A stretch of 64,000 nucleotides of DNA from Solicola gregarius (GTDB lineage: Bacteria; Actinomycetota; Actinomycetes; Propionibacteriales; Nocardioidaceae), in NCBI RefSeq assembly GCF_025790165.1, contig NZ_CP094970.1:3720001-3784000 (forward strand), read 5' to 3'. Shown piece after piece: positions 1 to 8,390 of this stretch (position 1 is the first letter of the stretch; every line of letters starts with the position of its first letter). The notes under the pieces are model-generated. The model worked only from the letters and a program-made list of their open reading frames with translations, was not told where the DNA came from and did not search any database. Made by a program: the position numbers and the translations under genes.

Positions 1-1099
1 CTGCGTTGCGGCCGAGCGTACGAAGCGCGTGCAGCACCGTCGGGGCGGAGTCGCGGGTGACTCCCTCGCTGCCGAAGATCAGCGCGAGGTACCGGTCGAC
101 CTGCGCCGTGACGACGTGCCCCTCCGGGTCGATGTCGGGGCCGAGCAGCGGCCACGGCAGCGTACGAAGGGCGTGCGGGTCGGCCTCGACGACGCCGAGC
201 AGCACCCGATGCCCGCCGTGGAAGTCGAGCCCGAACGCCTCGAGTCGTCGGGTGGCCTCGGCGTGCGTCAGCGCCGACCGGACGACGTCCTCCATGATCT
301 GGCCGATCTGCTCGCGGCGGCCCTGCTGGACGGCCTGGCGCCGCTGCATCTCGAGCCCGACCAGGCTCACCGCGAACTGCATCAGATCGTCGTTGCGCCT
401 GCTCGCCTGTGTCGCCAGTACCGCCACCTGCCGCCCGTGCGTGGCCACGGGCAGTACGTACGCCTCCTGATGTGCGCCCTCGAACACGTCGACAGTCGTG
501 GGCCGCTGCAGCTGGTGCAGTCGGCGTACGAGCGCGGTCGCGGGCCAGGCGACGCGAACGGGTGCGCTCGCGAGCACGTTCGCCTGCTGGTCGATCACGG
601 CGACATTGCCGCCGACCTGGTGTCGCAGCTCCTCGCAGAATGCGGGGAGTCCGCCGCCGGTCAGCAGGTGCTCGGCGAGGCGTTCGTGGACGGCGAGGAG
701 CCGGCTCAGCTTTCGCGTGTGCGCGTTGACATCGCGATCCGACACCCAGCGGGTGATCGCGATGAACGGCGTCTCGTACGGCACCTCGAGAACCGGGACG
801 CGATGCTCCTCGGCGGCCTTGACGAGCGCCCGCGGTATCCGGTCGTGGCCGAGGCCGACGCCGAAGCCGATGGCGGCCGCACCGACTGCCGCGGCGCACT
901 TGACGAAGTGCGCCTGGTCCTTGGTCGACCGCAGGCGTACGCCGGTGGTCAGCACCAGCTCGTCGCGCTCCATGAACGGCGTCGGATCGACCTGTTCGGT
1001 CACCGACGCCCACCGTACGGGTTGGTCCAGCGCGGCCTCGCAGGCGCGGATGCACAGCCCGAATCGCCCCTCGGACATGACGTCCCGGACCGTCGTCAT
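1..1099 (-). CDS. PucR family transcriptional regulator (3' end cut off by window edge)
   Basis: I translated the minus strand from the ATG at 1099 and it stays open for 366 codons to the window edge. The first ~125 residues match the PucR N-terminal domain, with the motif [15 protein letters not shown] followed by ELVLTTG. The middle resembles the GGDEF-like region of this family, while the C-terminal helix-turn-helix lies outside the window. PucR-type proteins are cytoplasmic regulators of purine, amino-acid or polyamine catabolism. The gene diverges from the polyamine-type uptake operon starting at 1246, so it is probably that operon's regulator (inference). A TTG three bases upstream is a possible alternative start. 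Confidence 0.85.
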   Translation of the reverse strand, partial: MTTVRDVMSEGRFGLCIRACEAALDQPVRWASVTEQVDPTPFMERDELVLTTGVRLRSTKDQAHFVKCAAAVGAAAIGFGVGLGHDRIPRALVKAAEEHRVPVLEVPYETPFIAITRWVSDRDVNAHTRKLSRLLAVHERLAEHLLTGGGLPAFCEELRHQVGGNVAVIDQQANVLASAPVRVAWPATALVRRLHQLQRPTTVDVFEGAHQEAYVLPVATHGRQVAVLATQASRRNDDLMQFAVSLVGLEMQRRQAVQQGRREQIGQIMEDVVRSALTHAEATRRLEAFGLDFHGGHRVLLGVVEADPHALRTLPWPLLGPDIDPEGHVVTAQVDRYLALIFGSEGVTRDSAPTVLHALRTLGRNA

Positions 1100-1117
1100 C
1101 AAGCCACCGTAGTTCAC

Positions 1118-1135
1118 GCTGTGCACCTGCACAGC
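1118..1135. promoter_or_regulatory. Inverted repeat between the divergent pucR-type and potA-type genes
   Basis: GCTGTGCA and TGCACAGC form a perfect 8-bp inverted repeat with a 2-base spacer. It lies 19 bases upstream of the regulator's start and about 110 bases upstream of the transporter operon. Its symmetry and place suggest an operator, most simply for the adjacent PucR-type protein, but nothing in the sequence proves which protein binds. Confidence 0.45.
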
Positions 1136-1245
1136 GATACGCCGTCATCTTGGACAAATGCCTGTCGTGCGCGCATCCGCGACTCCCTATCTTCTTACGC
1201 AACCTCGTACGAGATTCAACGAACGCGCACCGCAAAGGCGACAGG

Positions 1246-2283
1246 ATGACGACACCCGCAGTAGCGATCACCGGTCTGGAGAAGCGATTCGGCGACGTGA
1301 CGGCGGTCGACGGCGTCGACCTCGAGATCGCATCGGGAGAGTTCTTCTCGATGCTCGGTCCCTCCGGCTCGGGCAAGACCACCGTGCTGCGGACGATCGC
1401 GGGATTCGAGACGCCGACGAGCGGCACCATCCGCCTCGACGGCGAGGACGTCACCCCCCTCGCGCCGTTCGAGCGCAACGTCACGACGGTGTTCCAGGAC
1501 TATGCGCTCTTTCCGCACATGACGGTGGTCGACAACGTCGCGTACGGCCTGCGTGTCCGCGGCATGGCGCGGGCGGAGCGCCGCGAGCGCGCCGCCGAGG
1601 CACTGAGTACGGTCGCCCTCTCGGGGTACGAGCAGCGCCGACCGACCCAGCTGTCCGGCGGTCAGCGGCAACGCGTCGCGCTCGCCCGCGCCCTCGTCGT
1701 CGACCCTGCCGTGCTGCTGCTCGACGAGCCGCTCGGCGCGCTGGACCTCAAGCTGCGCGAGCAGATGCAGGTCGAGCTCAAGCAGATCCAGCGCGATGTC
1801 GGCATCACCTTCATCTTCGTGACGCACGACCAGCAGGAGGCGCTCACGATGAGCGACCGGGTCGCCGTCTTCAACGAGGGCCGCATCCAGCAGATCGGAT
1901 CGGCGCAGGACGTGTACGAGCGACCGGCATCTGAGTTCGTCGCCGGGTTCGTCGGCACCTCCAACCTGCTCGAGGGCGAGGCGGCACGCAGGATCGTCGG
2001 GCGTGACGGCACCTTCGCCGTACGACCCGAGAAGCTCGAGGTCCAACCGGACCTGTCACGGCCGGTCGATGACGGGCTGCTGAGCGCCGACGGCGTACTC
2101 ACGGAGAACGTGTACGCCGGCGCGACCACGCGGCTCGTCGTCGACCTGGATGTAGGAGCGCGGCTGACCGTTCTCACCCAGAACAACAGCCGCGCGGCAC
2201 TCGAGGCGACGCGGGGCGACCGCGTCCGGGTCGCCTTCGCCGCGCAGGACTGTCTGGCGCTCACCGGTGAGCGCGGGGCGTAA
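1246..2283 (+). CDS. ABC transporter ATP-binding protein, spermidine/putrescine type (PotA-like)
   Basis: This 345-residue protein is the ATPase of a polyamine-type importer and acts at the cytoplasmic face of the membrane. Walker A GPSGSGKT is at residues 38-45. The Q-loop [11 protein letters not shown], the signature LSGGQRQR and the Walker B LLLDEP follow in order, and the last ~100 residues form a TOBE-like domain. I chose the ATG at 1246 because the family homology begins there; an upstream in-frame ATG at 1150 would add 32 residues with no homology. It is the first gene of a run with the binding protein, two permeases and an aldehyde dehydrogenase. Polyamine specificity is inferred from family and context. 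Confidence 0.9.
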   Translation: MTTPAVAITGLEKRFGDVTAVDGVDLEIASGEFFSMLGPSGSGKTTVLRTIAGFETPTSGTIRLDGEDVTPLAPFERNVTTVFQDYALFPHMTVVDNVAYGLRVRGMARAERRERAAEALSTVALSGYEQRRPTQLSGGQRQRVALARALVVDPAVLLLDEPLGALDLKLREQMQVELKQIQRDVGITFIFVTHDQQEALTMSDRVAVFNEGRIQQIGSAQDVYERPASEFVAGFVGTSNLLEGEAARRIVGRDGTFAVRPEKLEVQPDLSRPVDDGLLSADGVLTENVYAGATTRLVVDLDVGARLTVLTQNNSRAALEATRGDRVRVAFAAQDCLALTGERGA

Positions 2284-2307
2284 AGCCACAACCTAAGGAG
2301 CCAACAA

Positions 2308-3534
2308 ATGACGAACGGACACGGTCGTAGAAGGAGTTTCCAGGTCGCTGCGCTCGCCAGCGCCGGCGTCCTCGCGCTCGCGCTGAGCGGCTGCGGTACG
2401 AGCGGCGGCGACGACGAGTCGATGACGCCGGGCGGCGAGGGCTTCCAGCCGCCAGACGTGCCGATGCAGGAGGAACTCGGCGACGGCGAGGGCGAGGTCA
2501 ACATCCTGGCGTGGCCGGGGTACGCCGAGGACGGGTCGAACGACCCGAAGGTCGACTGGGTGACCCCGTTCGAGAAGCAGACCGGGTGCAAGGCGAACAT
2601 CAAGTACTTCGGTACGTCCGACGAGGCGGTCAGCCTGATGGGCACGGGCGACTACGACGTCGTTTCGGCCTCCGGCGACGCATCGTTGCGTCTGATCGCC
2701 GCCGGTGACGTCGCGCCGTTCAACACCGAGCTCACGCCGAACTACAAGGACATCGCGCCGTTCCTCAAGGACGGCGACTGGAACTCCGCCAACGAGGTGA
2801 TGTACGGGATGCCGCACGGTTGGGGCGCGAACCTGCTGATGTACAACACCGACGACGTCAAGCCGGCGCCGACATCGTGGTCGGCGGTCTTCGACGACGC
2901 CTCGAAGTACAAGAGCCATGTGACGGCGTACGACTCGCCGATCTACATCGCCGACGCCGCGCTGTACCTGATGAAGCACCAGCCGGACCTCGGCATCGAG
3001 AACCCGTACGCGCTCGACCAGGACCAGCTCGACGCGGCCGTCGACCTGCTCAAGGAGCAGAACGCCAGCATCGGCGAGTACTGGTCGGACTACACCAAGG
3101 AGGTCAGTGCCTTCAAGTCCGGTACGTCGCAGATCGGCACGACCTGGCAGGTGATCCAGAACATCGCGGAGGTGGATGTGCCGGTCAAGTCCATCCTGCC
3201 CGAGGAGGGCTCGACCGGATGGTCCGACACCTGGATGGTCGCCGCCGAGGCCGAGCACCCGAACTGCGCGTACCTGTGGTCGGACTACATCGCCTCGCCC
3301 GAGGCGAACGCACAGGTCGCCGAGTACTTCGGTGAAGCGCCGGCGAACCTGAAGGCCTGCGACGAGACCGCGAACAAGGAGCACTGCGACATCTACCACG
3401 CGGCCGACGAGGCGTACGCCGACAAGATCCGCTACTGGACGACGCCGATCAAGGAGTGCCTCGACGGGCGTACGGACATCGAGTGCACCGACTACGCCGC
3501 GTGGACGACGGCCTGGCAAGAGATCAAGGGCTGA
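2308..3534 (+). CDS. Extracellular solute-binding lipoprotein, PotD-like
   Basis: This 408-residue protein is the periplasmic-type binding component of the importer. It begins with a basic stretch (RRR at residues 7-9), a hydrophobic segment and a lipobox LSGC with the lipidated cysteine at residue 29, so it should be anchored to the outer face of the membrane. The mature part has the fold pattern of PotD/PotF-type binding proteins (NILAWPGY near its start). It contains several cysteine-bearing segments in the C-terminal half that may form disulfides. It lies 24 bases after the ATPase gene and 12 before the first permease gene. The exact ligand cannot be read from sequence. Confidence 0.88.
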   Translation: MTNGHGRRRSFQVAALASAGVLALALSGCGTSGGDDESMTPGGEGFQPPDVPMQEELGDGEGEVNILAWPGYAEDGSNDPKVDWVTPFEKQTGCKANIKYFGTSDEAVSLMGTGDYDVVSASGDASLRLIAAGDVAPFNTELTPNYKDIAPFLKDGDWNSANEVMYGMPHGWGANLLMYNTDDVKPAPTSWSAVFDDASKYKSHVTAYDSPIYIADAALYLMKHQPDLGIENPYALDQDQLDAAVDLLKEQNASIGEYWSDYTKEVSAFKSGTSQIGTTWQVIQNIAEVDVPVKSILPEEGSTGWSDTWMVAAEAEHPNCAYLWSDYIASPEANAQVAEYFGEAPANLKACDETANKEHCDIYHAADEAYADKIRYWTTPIKECLDGRTDIECTDYAAWTTAWQEIKG

Positions 3535-3546
3535 GGCTCCCGTCTC

Positions 3547-4392
3547 ATGGCAACCCCAGGAGCAGCGTTCCTGCATCGGCACCCCCGCCTGCGGTTGGCG
3601 GGGGTGCTGGGCGCGCCCCTGCTGTGGCTCGGCGTGGTCTATCTCGGCGCACTCGCGGCCTTGCTGATCACCTCTCTGTGGGTGCAGGACCCGTTCACGA
3701 CCGAGATCTTCCGGACGTGGACGCTCGACAACTTCCGCCAGCTCGTCACCGAGCCGCTGTACCGCGACGTGCTGGTGCGCACGATCACCATCGCGGCGTC
3801 GGTGACGGTGATCGACCTCGCGCTGGCGCTGCCGATCGCGTTCTTCATGGCGAAGGTGGCGCGACCGCGTACGGCCCGGTTGCTGGTGATCGCGTGCCTG
3901 ATGCCCTTGTGGGCCAGCTATCTGGTCAAGGCGTACGCGTGGCGCCTGCTCGTCCTGGACAACGGTGTCTTCGACGCGACGTTCGGCGTCACCCCGGGCC
4001 TCGGACTCTTCGCGGTTGTCCTGACACTTTCGTACCTCTGGCTGCCGTACATGATCCTGCCGATCTATGCGGGTCTGGAACGGTTGCCCGACTCGTTGCT
4101 GGAGGCGTCGGAGGATCTCGGGGCCCGGCCGATGCGGACGTTCCTGTCGGTCGTGTGGCCGAGCCTGATCCCGAGCATGATCGCCGGCTCGATCTTCACC
4201 TTCTCGCTCAGCCTGGGCGACTACATCACCGTCGACGTGGTCGGGGGAGCATCACAGATGCTCGGCAACCTGGTCGACGAGAACCAGTCGCTGAACCTCC
4301 CTTCCGCTGCGGCGATCGCGACGTTCTCGGTCGTCGTGATGGCCATCTACCTCGCCCTGGTACGTCGTACGGGCGCGCTCGAGAAGCTGTGA
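3547..4392 (+). CDS. ABC transporter permease, PotB-like
   Basis: This 281-residue membrane protein has about six hydrophobic segments and the EAA-type cytoplasmic loop LEASEDLGARPMRTF in its C-terminal third, which contacts the ATPase. It is the first of the two permeases of the polyamine-type importer. The ATG at 3547 follows the binding-protein stop by 12 bases. Length and order match PotB subunits, which sit before PotC in most operons. Confidence 0.9.
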   Translation: MATPGAAFLHRHPRLRLAGVLGAPLLWLGVVYLGALAALLITSLWVQDPFTTEIFRTWTLDNFRQLVTEPLYRDVLVRTITIAASVTVIDLALALPIAFFMAKVARPRTARLLVIACLMPLWASYLVKAYAWRLLVLDNGVFDATFGVTPGLGLFAVVLTLSYLWLPYMILPIYAGLERLPDSLLEASEDLGARPMRTFLSVVWPSLIPSMIAGSIFTFSLSLGDYITVDVVGGASQMLGNLVDENQSLNLPSAAAIATFSVVVMAIYLALVRRTGALEKL

Positions 4393-4402
4393 GGAGACGG
4401 TC

Positions 4403-5206
4403 GTGACGATCTCTGGACGTACCAAGGTGCTGCTGCTCGCGGCGGTCGGGTTCGTGCTCGTCGTGGTGTACGCGCCGCTGGCCGTCGTACTCGTGAGCTC
4501 GTTCAATGCGGAGAGCACGTTCGGCTGGCCGCCGTCGAGCTTCACGACGAAGTGGTGGGAGTCGACGTGGCACAACGAGGGCGCGATGGAGGCCGTGCGT
4601 ACGAGCGCGGAGGTGGGCCTGATGGCGACGGCGGTCGCGCTCGTCCTCGGCACGCTCGCGGCGTTCGCGCTGACCCGGTACGAGTTCTTCGGGCGTGAGT
4701 CGATCTCGCTGCTGGTGATCCTGCCGATCGCGTTGCCCGGCATCGTGACCGGGCTGGCGCTGAACAGCGCGTTCACCACGTTCCTGGGCGTCGGTCTGTC
4801 GGTCTGGACGGTGGTCCTCGCGCATTCGACGTTCTGCATCGTCGTGGTGTTCAACAACGTCAGCGCACGGCTGCGTCAGCTCGGCGGCAACGTCGAGGAG
4901 GCGTCGATGGACCTCGGTGCGTCGCGGTGGACGACGTTCCGGCTGTTGATCTTCCCGTTGCTGCGGGGCGGCCTGCTCGCGGGCGGGCTGTTGGCGTTCG
5001 CGCTCAGTTTCGACGAGATCATCGTGACCCGCTTCACCGCCGACGCAGACACGATGACGCTGCCACTGTGGATCCTGAACAACCTGTTCCGTCCGAACCA
5101 GACGCCCGTCATCAACGTGGTGGGTAGTGTCCTGATCATCGCCTCGATCATCCCGATCTACCTGTCGCAGAAGCTCTCCGGGACCTCGACCGGCGGGCGG
5201 ATGTGA
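4403..5206 (+). CDS. ABC transporter permease, PotC-like
   Basis: This 267-residue protein is the second permease of the importer. It has about six membrane segments and the EAA loop EEASMDLGASRWTTF near residues 165-180. The GTG start at 4403 is preceded by GAGGAGAC, a good ribosome binding site that begins in the stop of the previous gene, so the two permeases are probably translationally linked. It is followed after 39 bases by the dehydrogenase gene, making a five-gene transport and catabolism unit. Confidence 0.9.
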   Translation: MTISGRTKVLLLAAVGFVLVVVYAPLAVVLVSSFNAESTFGWPPSSFTTKWWESTWHNEGAMEAVRTSAEVGLMATAVALVLGTLAAFALTRYEFFGRESISLLVILPIALPGIVTGLALNSAFTTFLGVGLSVWTVVLAHSTFCIVVVFNNVSARLRQLGGNVEEASMDLGASRWTTFRLLIFPLLRGGLLAGGLLAFALSFDEIIVTRFTADADTMTLPLWILNNLFRPNQTPVINVVGSVLIIASIIPIYLSQKLSGTSTGGRM

Positions 5207-5245
5207 CACCGTCCGAAAACCCGCACAATCGCAAGGGAACTGAAC

Positions 5246-6688
5246 ATGGCCGAGCAAGTCTTCAGCAACTTCATCGACGGCGCCGTCGTGCCGGCCGCAG
5301 ACGGCGCCACGTACGACGTCGTCGATCCGACCTCGGGAAAGGTCTACGCACAGGCGCCGCTCTCGCGGGCGGAGGACGTCGACCGGGCCGTACGGGCGGC
5401 CGAGCGGGCGTTCGGGACCTGGCGTGACACGACTCCCGCGCAGCGGCAGCAGGCGCTGCTCAAGCTGACGGCCGCGGTCGAGGAGCATGCCGACGAGATC
5501 GTGGCGGTCGAGAGCAAGGACACGGGCAAGCCACTCGGCCTCACCGCGAGTGAGGAGATCCCGCAGGTCATCGACGCGCTTACCTTCTTCGCCGGCGCGG
5601 CGCGCGTACTCGAGGGTCGGTCGGCCGGCGAGTACATGGCCGGCCACACGTCGATGGTCCGGCGCGAGCCGATCGGCGTCGTCGGTCAGGTGACGCCGTG
5701 GAACTACCCGCTGCTGATGGGAATCTGGAAGATCGCACCGGCGCTCGCGGCCGGCAACGCGATCGTACTCAAGCCGAGTGACACGACACCGGCCTCGACG
5801 TCGTTGCTGGCCCGGCTGGCGGCCGACATCTTCCCGCCCGGCGTGTTCAACGTGATCTGTGGTGACCGCGACACCGGCCGCGCCCTGGTCGCGCACGACG
5901 TACCGCAGATGGTGTCGATCACGGGTTCGGTACGCGCGGGCCGCGAGGTCGCCAAGTCGGCCGCCGACGGTCTCAAGAAGCCGCATCTCGAGCTCGGCGG
6001 CAAGGCGCCCGTCGTGGTGTTCGACGACGCCGACGTCGAGGCGGCGGCCGCCGCGATCGCCGAGGCCGGCTACTTCAATGCCGGTCAGGACTGCACGGCC
6101 GCAACCCGCGTCCTCGCCGGCCCGCGCGTACACGCGGACTTCGTCGCGGCCCTGGCCGAGCACGCGAAGGCCGCGAAGACCGGTATGCCCGACGACGAGG
6201 ACGTACTCTTCGGACCGGTCAACAACGCCGCGCAGCTCGAGCGGGTGAGCGGGTTCGTCGACCGGTTGCCCGACCACGCCACCGTCGCCGCGGGTGGCGA
6301 TCGTCCCGGCGGTGAGCTGTCGGACGGCTACTTCTACAACGCGACCGTGCTCGACGACCTGCGTCAGGGCGACGATGCGATCCAGCAGGAGATCTTCGGC
6401 CCGGTCATCACCGTGCAGGAGTTCACCGACGAGGACGAGGCGGTGCGTTGGGCCAACGGGGTCGAGTACGGGCTCGCGTCCTCGGTCTGGACCAAGGACC
6501 ACGGTCGCGCGATGCGGATGGCCAAGCGGCTCGACTTCGGCTGTGTGTGGATCAACACGCACATCCCGCTGGTGGCCGAGATGCCGCACGGCGGGTTCAA
6601 GCACTCGGGCTACGGCAAGGATCTGTCGATGTACGGCCTCGAGGACTACACCCGCATCAAGCACGTGATGAGCAACATCGAAGCCTGA
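5246..6688 (+). CDS. NAD(P)-dependent aldehyde dehydrogenase, gamma-aminobutyraldehyde type
   Basis: This 480-residue enzyme belongs to the aldehyde dehydrogenase superfamily. The general base lies in LELGGKAP (Glu249) and the catalytic cysteine is Cys283 in GQDCTAATR. The sequence is closest in style to aminobutyraldehyde and betaine-aldehyde dehydrogenases, with the typical [11 protein letters not shown] near residue 150. Being last in the polyamine importer operon, it most likely oxidises 4-aminobutanal from putrescine to GABA; the transaminase for the preceding step could be the gene at 8381-9616. Substrate is inferred. The stop is followed after four bases by the tandem repeats at 6693. 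Confidence 0.87.
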   Translation: MAEQVFSNFIDGAVVPAADGATYDVVDPTSGKVYAQAPLSRAEDVDRAVRAAERAFGTWRDTTPAQRQQALLKLTAAVEEHADEIVAVESKDTGKPLGLTASEEIPQVIDALTFFAGAARVLEGRSAGEYMAGHTSMVRREPIGVVGQVTPWNYPLLMGIWKIAPALAAGNAIVLKPSDTTPASTSLLARLAADIFPPGVFNVICGDRDTGRALVAHDVPQMVSITGSVRAGREVAKSAADGLKKPHLELGGKAPVVVFDDADVEAAAAAIAEAGYFNAGQDCTAATRVLAGPRVHADFVAALAEHAKAAKTGMPDDEDVLFGPVNNAAQLERVSGFVDRLPDHATVAAGGDRPGGELSDGYFYNATVLDDLRQGDDAIQQEIFGPVITVQEFTDEDEAVRWANGVEYGLASSVWTKDHGRAMRMAKRLDFGCVWINTHIPLVAEMPHGGFKHSGYGKDLSMYGLEDYTRIKHVMSNIEA

Positions 6689-6692
6689 CCCA

Positions 6693-6852
6693 CGGTGAGG
6701 AGAGAATCGCGGCCCGGTGAGGAGAGAATCGCGGCCCGGTGAGGAGAGAATCGCGGCCCGGTGAGGAGAGAATCGCGGCCCTGCGTGGGCACGGATCCTC
6801 TCGTCACCGGGCACGGATCCTCTCGTCACCGGGCACGGATCCTCTCGTCACC
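6693..6852. repeat. Tandem and inverted 22-bp repeats (TGAGGAGAGA family, locus 1)
   Basis: Four identical 22-bp units run from 6693 to 6780. Each contains GGTGAGGAGAGAATCGCGG and ends in CCC/CC shared with the next. After a 6-base gap, three identical 22-bp units (6787-6852) follow in the opposite orientation, containing GGATCCTCTCGTCACC. Left and right units are complementary at most positions, so RNA could fold into long alternative hairpins. The locus sits between the convergent dehydrogenase and hydrolase genes and overlaps the hydrolase 3' end. It probably ends transcription from both sides (inference). Confidence 0.9.
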
Positions 6853-7713
6853 GTTCGGGGGGCGTCGGGCATGCTGCTCGAGCTCGCGGATCGCGTCGGC
6901 GACCGGGCCGGGAGCGTCCTCGTGCAGATAGTGCCCCCCGTCGACGACCCGAACGTCGAGCTCGGCCTGCCGGGGGTGCACGCCGAGGACCGCGGCCGGC
7001 CTGACGACAGGGTCGCGTGTTCCCGCGAGGAGGATGGTCGGTCGGGTCAGCGTCCGGCGGCGGTACCGGTTGAGGGCGAGCGGCAGGATGTCGCCGAAGA
7101 TGAACGCGCGATGGAGCTTCTCGCCCGCTCGTGCGCGGTCCGGGCGGCGCATCAGCTCGGCGTTCTCACGCAGGACGACCGGATCGGCCGTTCGCCCTCG
7201 CCCGAGGAGATATCTGGTGAAGGCGGGAACGCGCCGCAACACGGTCCGGCCGATGAACGGCAGCTCGAGCGCGGCCGTGTACCAGTATCGCCAGGCGCTG
7301 GGCACGAGCCGGCGGTGCAACGGCCACGGGTGCTGCACGTTGAGCGTCACGACGCCGGTGACCCGGGCAGGTGAGCGCATCGCCAACCAGAGGGCGGCCC
7401 ATCCGCCCCACTCGTGTCCGCACACGAGCACCTCGGGCAGGTCGAGGTGCTCCAGGACAGCCTCGAGGTCGTTCACCCGGGTACGGGTGTCGTACCCGCG
7501 TCGCGGCGCGTCCGAGCAGCCGAATCCGCGTAGGTCCGGCATGATCACGCGATGGTCGCGTGCCAGCAGTGTCGCTACGTCTCGCCAGGCGTACCAGTTC
7601 TGTGGGAAGCCGTGCACGAGCATCACCGGCGGACCACTTCCCAGCTCGGCGACATGCAACCGCACACCGTCGATGTCGACCCAGCGATGCTCGGCACCCG
7701 GAAGTCTCTGCAT
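6826..7713 (-). CDS. Alpha/beta hydrolase, epoxide hydrolase/dehalogenase-like, with Glu at the nucleophile position
   Basis: From the ATG at 7713 the protein has 295 residues. HGFP at 34-37 is the oxyanion motif, the nucleophile elbow reads GHEWGG with Glu101 where epoxide hydrolases have Asp, and Asp234 (GTRDP) and His261 (GGHYLHED) complete the set. The last eight residues (DERIRAR region) are encoded by the 22-bp repeat at 6809-6852 and are not family sequence. A GTG at 7749 would add 12 residues; I prefer 7713 because homology starts there and TATCAT on the minus strand (7740-7735) could be its -10 box. The gene diverges from a MarR-type regulator. Its substrate is unknown, and the Glu makes activity uncertain. 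Confidence 0.8.
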   Translation of the reverse strand: MQRLPGAEHRWVDIDGVRLHVAELGSGPPVMLVHGFPQNWYAWRDVATLLARDHRVIMPDLRGFGCSDAPRRGYDTRTRVNDLEAVLEHLDLPEVLVCGHEWGGWAALWLAMRSPARVTGVVTLNVQHPWPLHRRLVPSAWRYWYTAALELPFIGRTVLRRVPAFTRYLLGRGRTADPVVLRENAELMRRPDRARAGEKLHRAFIFGDILPLALNRYRRRTLTRPTILLAGTRDPVVRPAAVLGVHPRQAELDVRVVDGGHYLHEDAPGPVADAIRELEQHARRPPNGDERIRAR

Positions 7714-7777
7714 CGCGGTCGTCCGTTCGGAATCATGATAGACAGGCACCGAACTAAACTAGCCGAAGGTGGAGAAG

Positions 7778-8251
7778 ATGGTCAAGCCCCGAACTAATCC
7801 GTTGGCTGCACGGCCTATCCCACTCGGGAACCTGCTCTCCGCGGCAACCCGGACGCTGGTCGCGCGGCTCGACTCCGGGCTCGCCGACGCGGGGTTCGAC
7901 GACCTCCGCGCGGCACACGCTCCGGTGTTGCAGGCGATCGACGGCGAGGGGTCACGGATGACCGACCTCGCCGATCGAGCGGCCATGACGAAGCAGGCGA
8001 TGCGCGAGCTCGTCGTCCATCTGCAGGAGCGGGGCTATGTGGAGGTCGTACGACACCCCGAGGACGGACGCGCGAAGCTGGTGATGCTCACCGGGCGCGG
8101 GTGGCGAGCGATCGACGCGGGCGTCGGCATCATCGACACCTTCGACGGGTGGCTCGACGGGGCCATCGGTCAGGGTGAGGTGCAGAAGCTGCGCGTGACG
8201 CTGCAACGCATCATCGACCATCACGCTGAGGAGAGGATCCCGGCCCGCTGA
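7778..8251 (+). CDS. MarR family transcriptional regulator
   Basis: This is a winged-helix regulator of about 157 residues. The segment around LADRAAMTKQAMRELVVHLQ is the recognition helix region and RHPEDGRAKLVMLT is the wing. I prefer ATG 7778, with GGTGGAG just upstream, over the in-frame GTG at 7769. It diverges from the hydrolase gene and probably controls it and itself (inference). The final residues EERIPAR are read from the first unit of the downstream 22-bp repeat array, and the stop is the TGA of the second unit, so the natural C-terminus appears to have been extended by the repeat. Confidence 0.85.
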   Translation: MVKPRTNPLAARPIPLGNLLSAATRTLVARLDSGLADAGFDDLRAAHAPVLQAIDGEGSRMTDLADRAAMTKQAMRELVVHLQERGYVEVVRHPEDGRAKLVMLTGRGWRAIDAGVGIIDTFDGWLDGAIGQGEVQKLRVTLQRIIDHHAEERIPAR

Positions 8252-8390
8252 GGAGAGGATCCCGGCCCGGCGAGGAGAGAATCCCGGCCCGCTGAGGAGA
8301 GAATCCCGGCCCGGCGAGGAGAGGAGCCCGGCCCGGCGATCGGACCCGGATCCTCTCCTCACCGGGCCAAAACTCTCTCCTCAGCGTTGG
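8225..8390. repeat. Tandem and inverted 22-bp repeats (TGAGGAGAGA family, locus 2)
   Basis: Five 22-bp units run head to tail from 8225 to 8334, each close to GCTGAGGAGAGGATCCCGG plus CCC, with small changes (GGCGAGG or GCTGAGG starts). Two inverted units follow at about 8346-8390, ending in the complement of CCAACGCTGAGGAGAG. The array lies between the convergent MarR and aminotransferase genes and contains the stop codons of both. It is the same family as at 6693, 41166 and 44902. A role as a two-way transcription terminator is likely but unproven. Confidence 0.88.

Noticed and set aside
29-1249. A 406-residue open frame on the plus strand
   Set aside because: It is antisense to the PucR-type gene, which has clear family motifs; the plus-strand product has none.
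4226-6829. An 867-residue open frame on the minus strand
   Set aside because: It runs opposite the permease and aldehyde dehydrogenase genes and is rich in Arg/Asp/His, the signature of a GC-rich antisense frame. It only borrows the repeat sequence at its start.
7749-7797. CCGAACTAA direct repeat (7749 and 7789) as a MarR operator
   Set aside because: The copies are 40 bases apart, the second lies inside the MarR coding region, and there is no symmetry, so the support is too weak.
6693-8390. CRISPR array
   Set aside because: Units follow each other without spacers, part of the array is inverted, and no cas genes are present.
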